A stretch of DNA of 7,298 nt from a bacterium (GTDB lineage: Bacteria; Patescibacteriota; Minisyncoccia; Minisyncoccales; PEYH01): positions 1-7,298 of the forward strand of contig JAGGVA010000003.1 of NCBI GenBank assembly GCA_021158195.1, written 5' to 3'. The position numbers and the translations under genes are program-made. Position 1 is the stretch's first letter. Each line of letters begins with the position of its first letter. This document shows, piece after piece, positions 5,615-7,298 of this stretch. A model generated the notes under the pieces. That model did not search any database, was not told the origin of the DNA, and saw only the letters and a list, made by a program, of their open reading frames with translations.

Positions 5615-6346
5615 TTAAGATCTTGAATTAACTAATCTCTTTATTACAAAATCTTTCACTACATCAAAATCCGGTAATTCTTCCAGAACAAAAGGTTTTA
5701 ATTCAACTTCCCATATCGGTTTTATTTCATTGATCTGTTTTTTTATCAAATTAGAATTAAAACTCATGCCAAATATCTTTAATTTTTCTTTCACAAGTTT
5801 TTTATCGAAGTTTGAAATTCTTAGCAAGAAAAATAAATCATAAAGGTCTCTCGCATTTTTTCTCGCCAGTAATGAATGTATTTTTTCTGCTATCATTTCT
5901 TTTAATTTTAAAATCTTAAGGGAGAATGGTTTAATGTCTATGTAATCCGAAACATAATTTTTCAAGTCAAAACCTGACAAAACTTTATTTCTCAAACTCA
6001 CATCTATTCTTACCGTATTGTAAGAAGTAAGGATTCCCTTAAATCTTAACTTGAAGAGTACGCTTGTTTTCAGTTTTTTTATGTTTATTTCAGCATGTTT
6101 TTCAGCTATTTTTATGATTTTATCTTCTATATTTTCTTTCGGATCAAGCAGAGTAAAATCCAGATCTTCAGAAAATCTTGGCATGTTATAAAGCTTATAC
6201 AATGCTGTACCTCCTTTAAAAACAAGATTGTTGGTAGCCTTAAAAATGTAATAGAGCAATTTATCCTGAAAATAATCCTTTTCTATATGCTCTCTATTTT
6301 TCAATCCCTTTTTCTTCCCTATTTCTAAAAGCATTTCCCTATCCAT
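5615..6346 (-). CDS. abiEii: AbiEii-type nucleotidyltransferase toxin (type IV toxin-antitoxin)
   Basis: A 243-residue member of the AbiEii/MenT nucleotidyltransferase toxin family. The fold's signature is clear: FKGGTALYKLY (43-53) followed by RFSEDLDF (57-64) with acidic pair D61/D63, the third acidic residue in VRIDVSL (D115), and the family-specific KEMIAEKIHSLLAR (149-162) with NARDLYDLFFLL (164-175). All key residues are present, so the toxin looks active. Characterised relatives transfer nucleotides and halt growth; some modify tRNA. The native substrate here is unknown. I start it at ATG 6346, which has GGAGGT nine nt upstream. An in-frame TTG at 6352 is too close to that site. It overlaps the antitoxin gene by 8 nt (ATGGATAG), so the two are translationally coupled. 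Its 3' end is 6 nt from the convergent ATPase gene. Confidence 0.92.
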   Translation of the reverse strand: MDREMLLEIGKKKGLKNREHIEKDYFQDKLLYYIFKATNNLVFKGGTALYKLYNMPRFSEDLDFTLLDPKENIEDKIIKIAEKHAEINIKKLKTSVLFKLRFKGILTSYNTVRIDVSLRNKVLSGFDLKNYVSDYIDIKPFSLKILKLKEMIAEKIHSLLARKNARDLYDLFFLLRISNFDKKLVKEKLKIFGMSFNSNLIKKQINEIKPIWEVELKPFVLEELPDFDVVKDFVIKRLVNSRS

Positions 6347-7010
6347 TTTCAATCAACCTCCATTTCTTATTTTTTTTCCCTCTTTTTGTTTTTAACGGAT
6401 CAAGAAAAATATATCTGTTATTGATGAATGTTTTCAATTCATCATAGACCCTATATCCGTTTCTTTCCGCAAGAAAACCTACCCTTTTTATTATTGAGCT
6501 TTTTTTTATTTTCTTCAGGTAGGAAATAAGTTTATTTAAATCTACTTCAGAAAATGCCTCTTCAATTATTGATAAAGGAACAACTCCTATTGAATCTATT
6601 ATTGCTTTTTCTATTGTAGCAATAGGAATCTTAAAATTTCTATAATTTTTTAGTTCAAAACCAAAAAAATACTTTGTTGGAAAATAGCAGATTTTTTGGA
6701 TAAAGTTTATCTCTTTTTTTGTTTTTGTAGTAAAGCAGAAAACGGAATTTGGTATTTGGGTTATTGATTTATGAAATGATAAGGCTGAAATGCTGGAAAT
6801 ATAGCTCGGCCTTAAAGCAAAGGTGCTTACGAGAAATGCATCATCATGCAAAGTATAAACATCCCTCATTATTTTTTTAATAACCCCCTTTTCAACTTCT
6901 CTTTTCAGAAATTTTTTTGCATAGTCCTTGCTTTTTATTATCTGCAGTACATCAGACAGGCTAAATGTGGGAACATTTTTAAAGTGATCCAAGATTTTTA
7001 GTTCGTACAT
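6339..7010 (-). CDS. abiEi: AbiEi-type antitoxin and autorepressor
   Basis: A 223-residue AbiEi-family protein, the first gene of the toxin-antitoxin operon. The N-terminal winged helix (about 5-54) ends in the family-like KGVIKKIMRDVYTL (41-54). The C-terminal antitoxin domain shows PSYISSISALSFHKSITQIP (68-87) and ATIEKAIID (131-139), both typical of AbiEi proteins. The extreme C-terminus is very basic (KTKRGKKNKKWR). In characterised AbiE systems the antitoxin counters the toxin without binding it stably (type IV) and represses its own promoter through inverted repeats; that is family knowledge, not shown here. ATG 7010 has a TATA box about 26 nt upstream, giving a leaderless transcript. 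The operon is more AT-rich than the adjoining ATPase gene, which fits horizontal acquisition. Confidence 0.88.
   Translation of the reverse strand: MYELKILDHFKNVPTFSLSDVLQIIKSKDYAKKFLKREVEKGVIKKIMRDVYTLHDDAFLVSTFALRPSYISSISALSFHKSITQIPNSVFCFTTKTKKEINFIQKICYFPTKYFFGFELKNYRNFKIPIATIEKAIIDSIGVVPLSIIEEAFSEVDLNKLISYLKKIKKSSIIKRVGFLAERNGYRVYDELKTFINNRYIFLDPLKTKRGKKNKKWRLIENG
6356..6361 (-). promoter_or_regulatory. Strong ribosome-binding site inside abiEi for abiEii
   Basis: GGAGGT on the reverse strand, a full match to the archaeal anti-Shine-Dalgarno, lies 9 nt before ATG 6346 and only 3 nt before TTG 6352. It therefore decides for the ATG. It is the only strong site found ahead of a start codon in the window and serves the only clearly internal cistron, consistent with leaderless first genes and Shine-Dalgarno-led downstream genes. 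Confidence 0.75.
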
Positions 7011-7023
7011 AAATACAAGGTTT

Positions 7024-7042
7024 GTTTTTTAATATATAAAAC
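7024..7042 (-). promoter_or_regulatory. abiE operon promoter
   Basis: On the reverse strand TTTTATATATT (7041 to 7031) is a good TATA box about 26 nt from ATG 7010, preceded by an A-rich stretch (AACAAAAAAG). A weak 5-bp inverted repeat, GTTTT (7024-7028) and AAAAC (7038-7042), spans it and could be part of an AbiEi operator, but this is low-complexity sequence. Confidence 0.55.
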
Positions 7043-7171
7043 TTTTTTGTTAAGAAAGTGAATAAAAATATCTACTTTTTAATTAAATTTGTATAAAACC
7101 GCTCTTACCTGAAAACGGCAAAATTATTATTTAGAGAAATTGTAACATTGGTTTGATTAAATCTTCCTTTT

Positions 7172-7188
7172 TGTGGTAACCTTCACCA
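7172..7188 (+). promoter_or_regulatory. TGTGGTAAC-TTCA motif upstream of the membrane-protein gene
   Basis: TGTGGTAACCTTCA (7172-7185) matches TGTGGTAACATTCA at 2663-2676 in 13 of 14 positions, and both lie within about 60 nt upstream of a gene start. Here TGGT (7174-7177) and ACCA (7185-7188) form a small inverted repeat like the TGTGGT/ACCACA pair at the other site. I infer a shared regulator site. The TATA box is not obvious: TTTAAAT (7189-7195) is too close to ATG 7198, GATTAAATC (about 7154-7162) would give a short leader, and TATAAAA (7092-7098) a leader near 80 nt. Confidence 0.4.
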
Positions 7189-7197
7189 TTTAAATTT

Positions 7198-7298
7198 ATG
7201 GCAGACAAAAAGCTTTTAGGAATAACGATTTTGGTAATTGCAGTAATAGCGGTAATAGGAGCGATTGCGGTTTTCTATACATCTACACCATCAGGAGA
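7198..7298 (+). CDS. Start of a membrane-anchored or secreted protein, truncated by the window end
   Basis: Thirty-three codons are visible. MADKK gives a short charged N-terminus, followed by an uninterrupted hydrophobic helix (about 7-27, LGITILVIAVIAVIGAIAVFY) and a Thr/Ser/Pro/Gly start of an external segment (TSTPSG). This is the layout of an uncleaved signal anchor or a secretory signal in archaeal surface and binding proteins. There is no lipobox cysteine in the visible part. The gene is divergent from the abiE operon. Function cannot be told from this much sequence. Confidence 0.65.
   Translation, partial: MADKKLLGITILVIAVIAVIGAIAVFYTSTPSG

Noticed and set aside
6095..6328. Forward-strand open frame of 77 codons inside abiEii
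   Set aside because: It is antisense to a well-conserved toxin gene, Phe/Ile-rich as expected for an AT-rich shadow frame.
7011..7197. Possible small RNA or short gene in the divergent intergenic region
   Set aside because: Only promoter-like AT-rich sequence and a weak CCG/CGG pairing around 7099-7117 are visible; no stable stem or reading frame.
1..7298. CRISPR array, tRNA or rRNA gene, insertion sequence with transposase
   Set aside because: No regularly spaced repeats, no tRNA-like cloverleaf with TTCRANY arm, and no transposase coding sequence were seen on either strand.

Overview
The window looks like AT-rich archaeal chromosome, probably from a thermophile. Supporting signs are TATA-box promoters about 25-30 nt ahead of several start codons (implying leaderless transcripts), Arg codons that are nearly all AGA/AGG, Lys/Glu/Ile-rich proteins, a TrmB-type regulator, and ATPase families that are abundant in archaea. 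I cannot name the lineage from the sequence. Leaderless first genes combined with a strong GGAGGT site only at an internal cistron argue somewhat against a mostly Shine-Dalgarno-led archaeon, but this is weak evidence.

Layout, left to right. (1) 55-1338 and 1385-2659 (+): two tandem paralogous P-loop ATPases of the AAA_14/DUF4143 type, each with its own promoter. (2) 2724-3284 (+): an unrecognised 186-residue protein whose TATA box is bracketed by a perfect 12-nt inverted repeat. (3) 3352-4098 (-): a TrmB-family winged-helix regulator, convergent with the preceding gene across a T-rich terminator. (4) 4202-4330 (+): the orphan 3' end of an ATPase gene. Of this, 88 nt are identical to the 3' end of the complete ATPase_2/DUF234-type gene that follows at 4385-5608 (+), so that gene lies between direct repeats offset by exactly 1260 nt. 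(5) 5615-6346 and 6339-7010 (-): an AbiE-type (type IV) toxin-antitoxin operon, antitoxin first, with an 8-nt overlap. (6) 7198-7298 (+): the start of a membrane-anchored or secreted protein that runs off the window.

This is an accessory region: three nucleotide-binding switch ATPases with nuclease-fold C-termini, one ATPase remnant, a toxin-antitoxin pair and a stand-alone regulator. No part is a demonstrably new system. The most unusual signals are the excision-prone 88-bp direct repeats around the third ATPase, the preferential sequence homogeneity at the 3' ends of ATPase genes, and the recurrence of inverted repeats placed around or on TATA boxes and start codons. These suggest dedicated repression of each ATPase gene. 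Functional cooperation between the genes is inference; their co-location is all the sequence shows.
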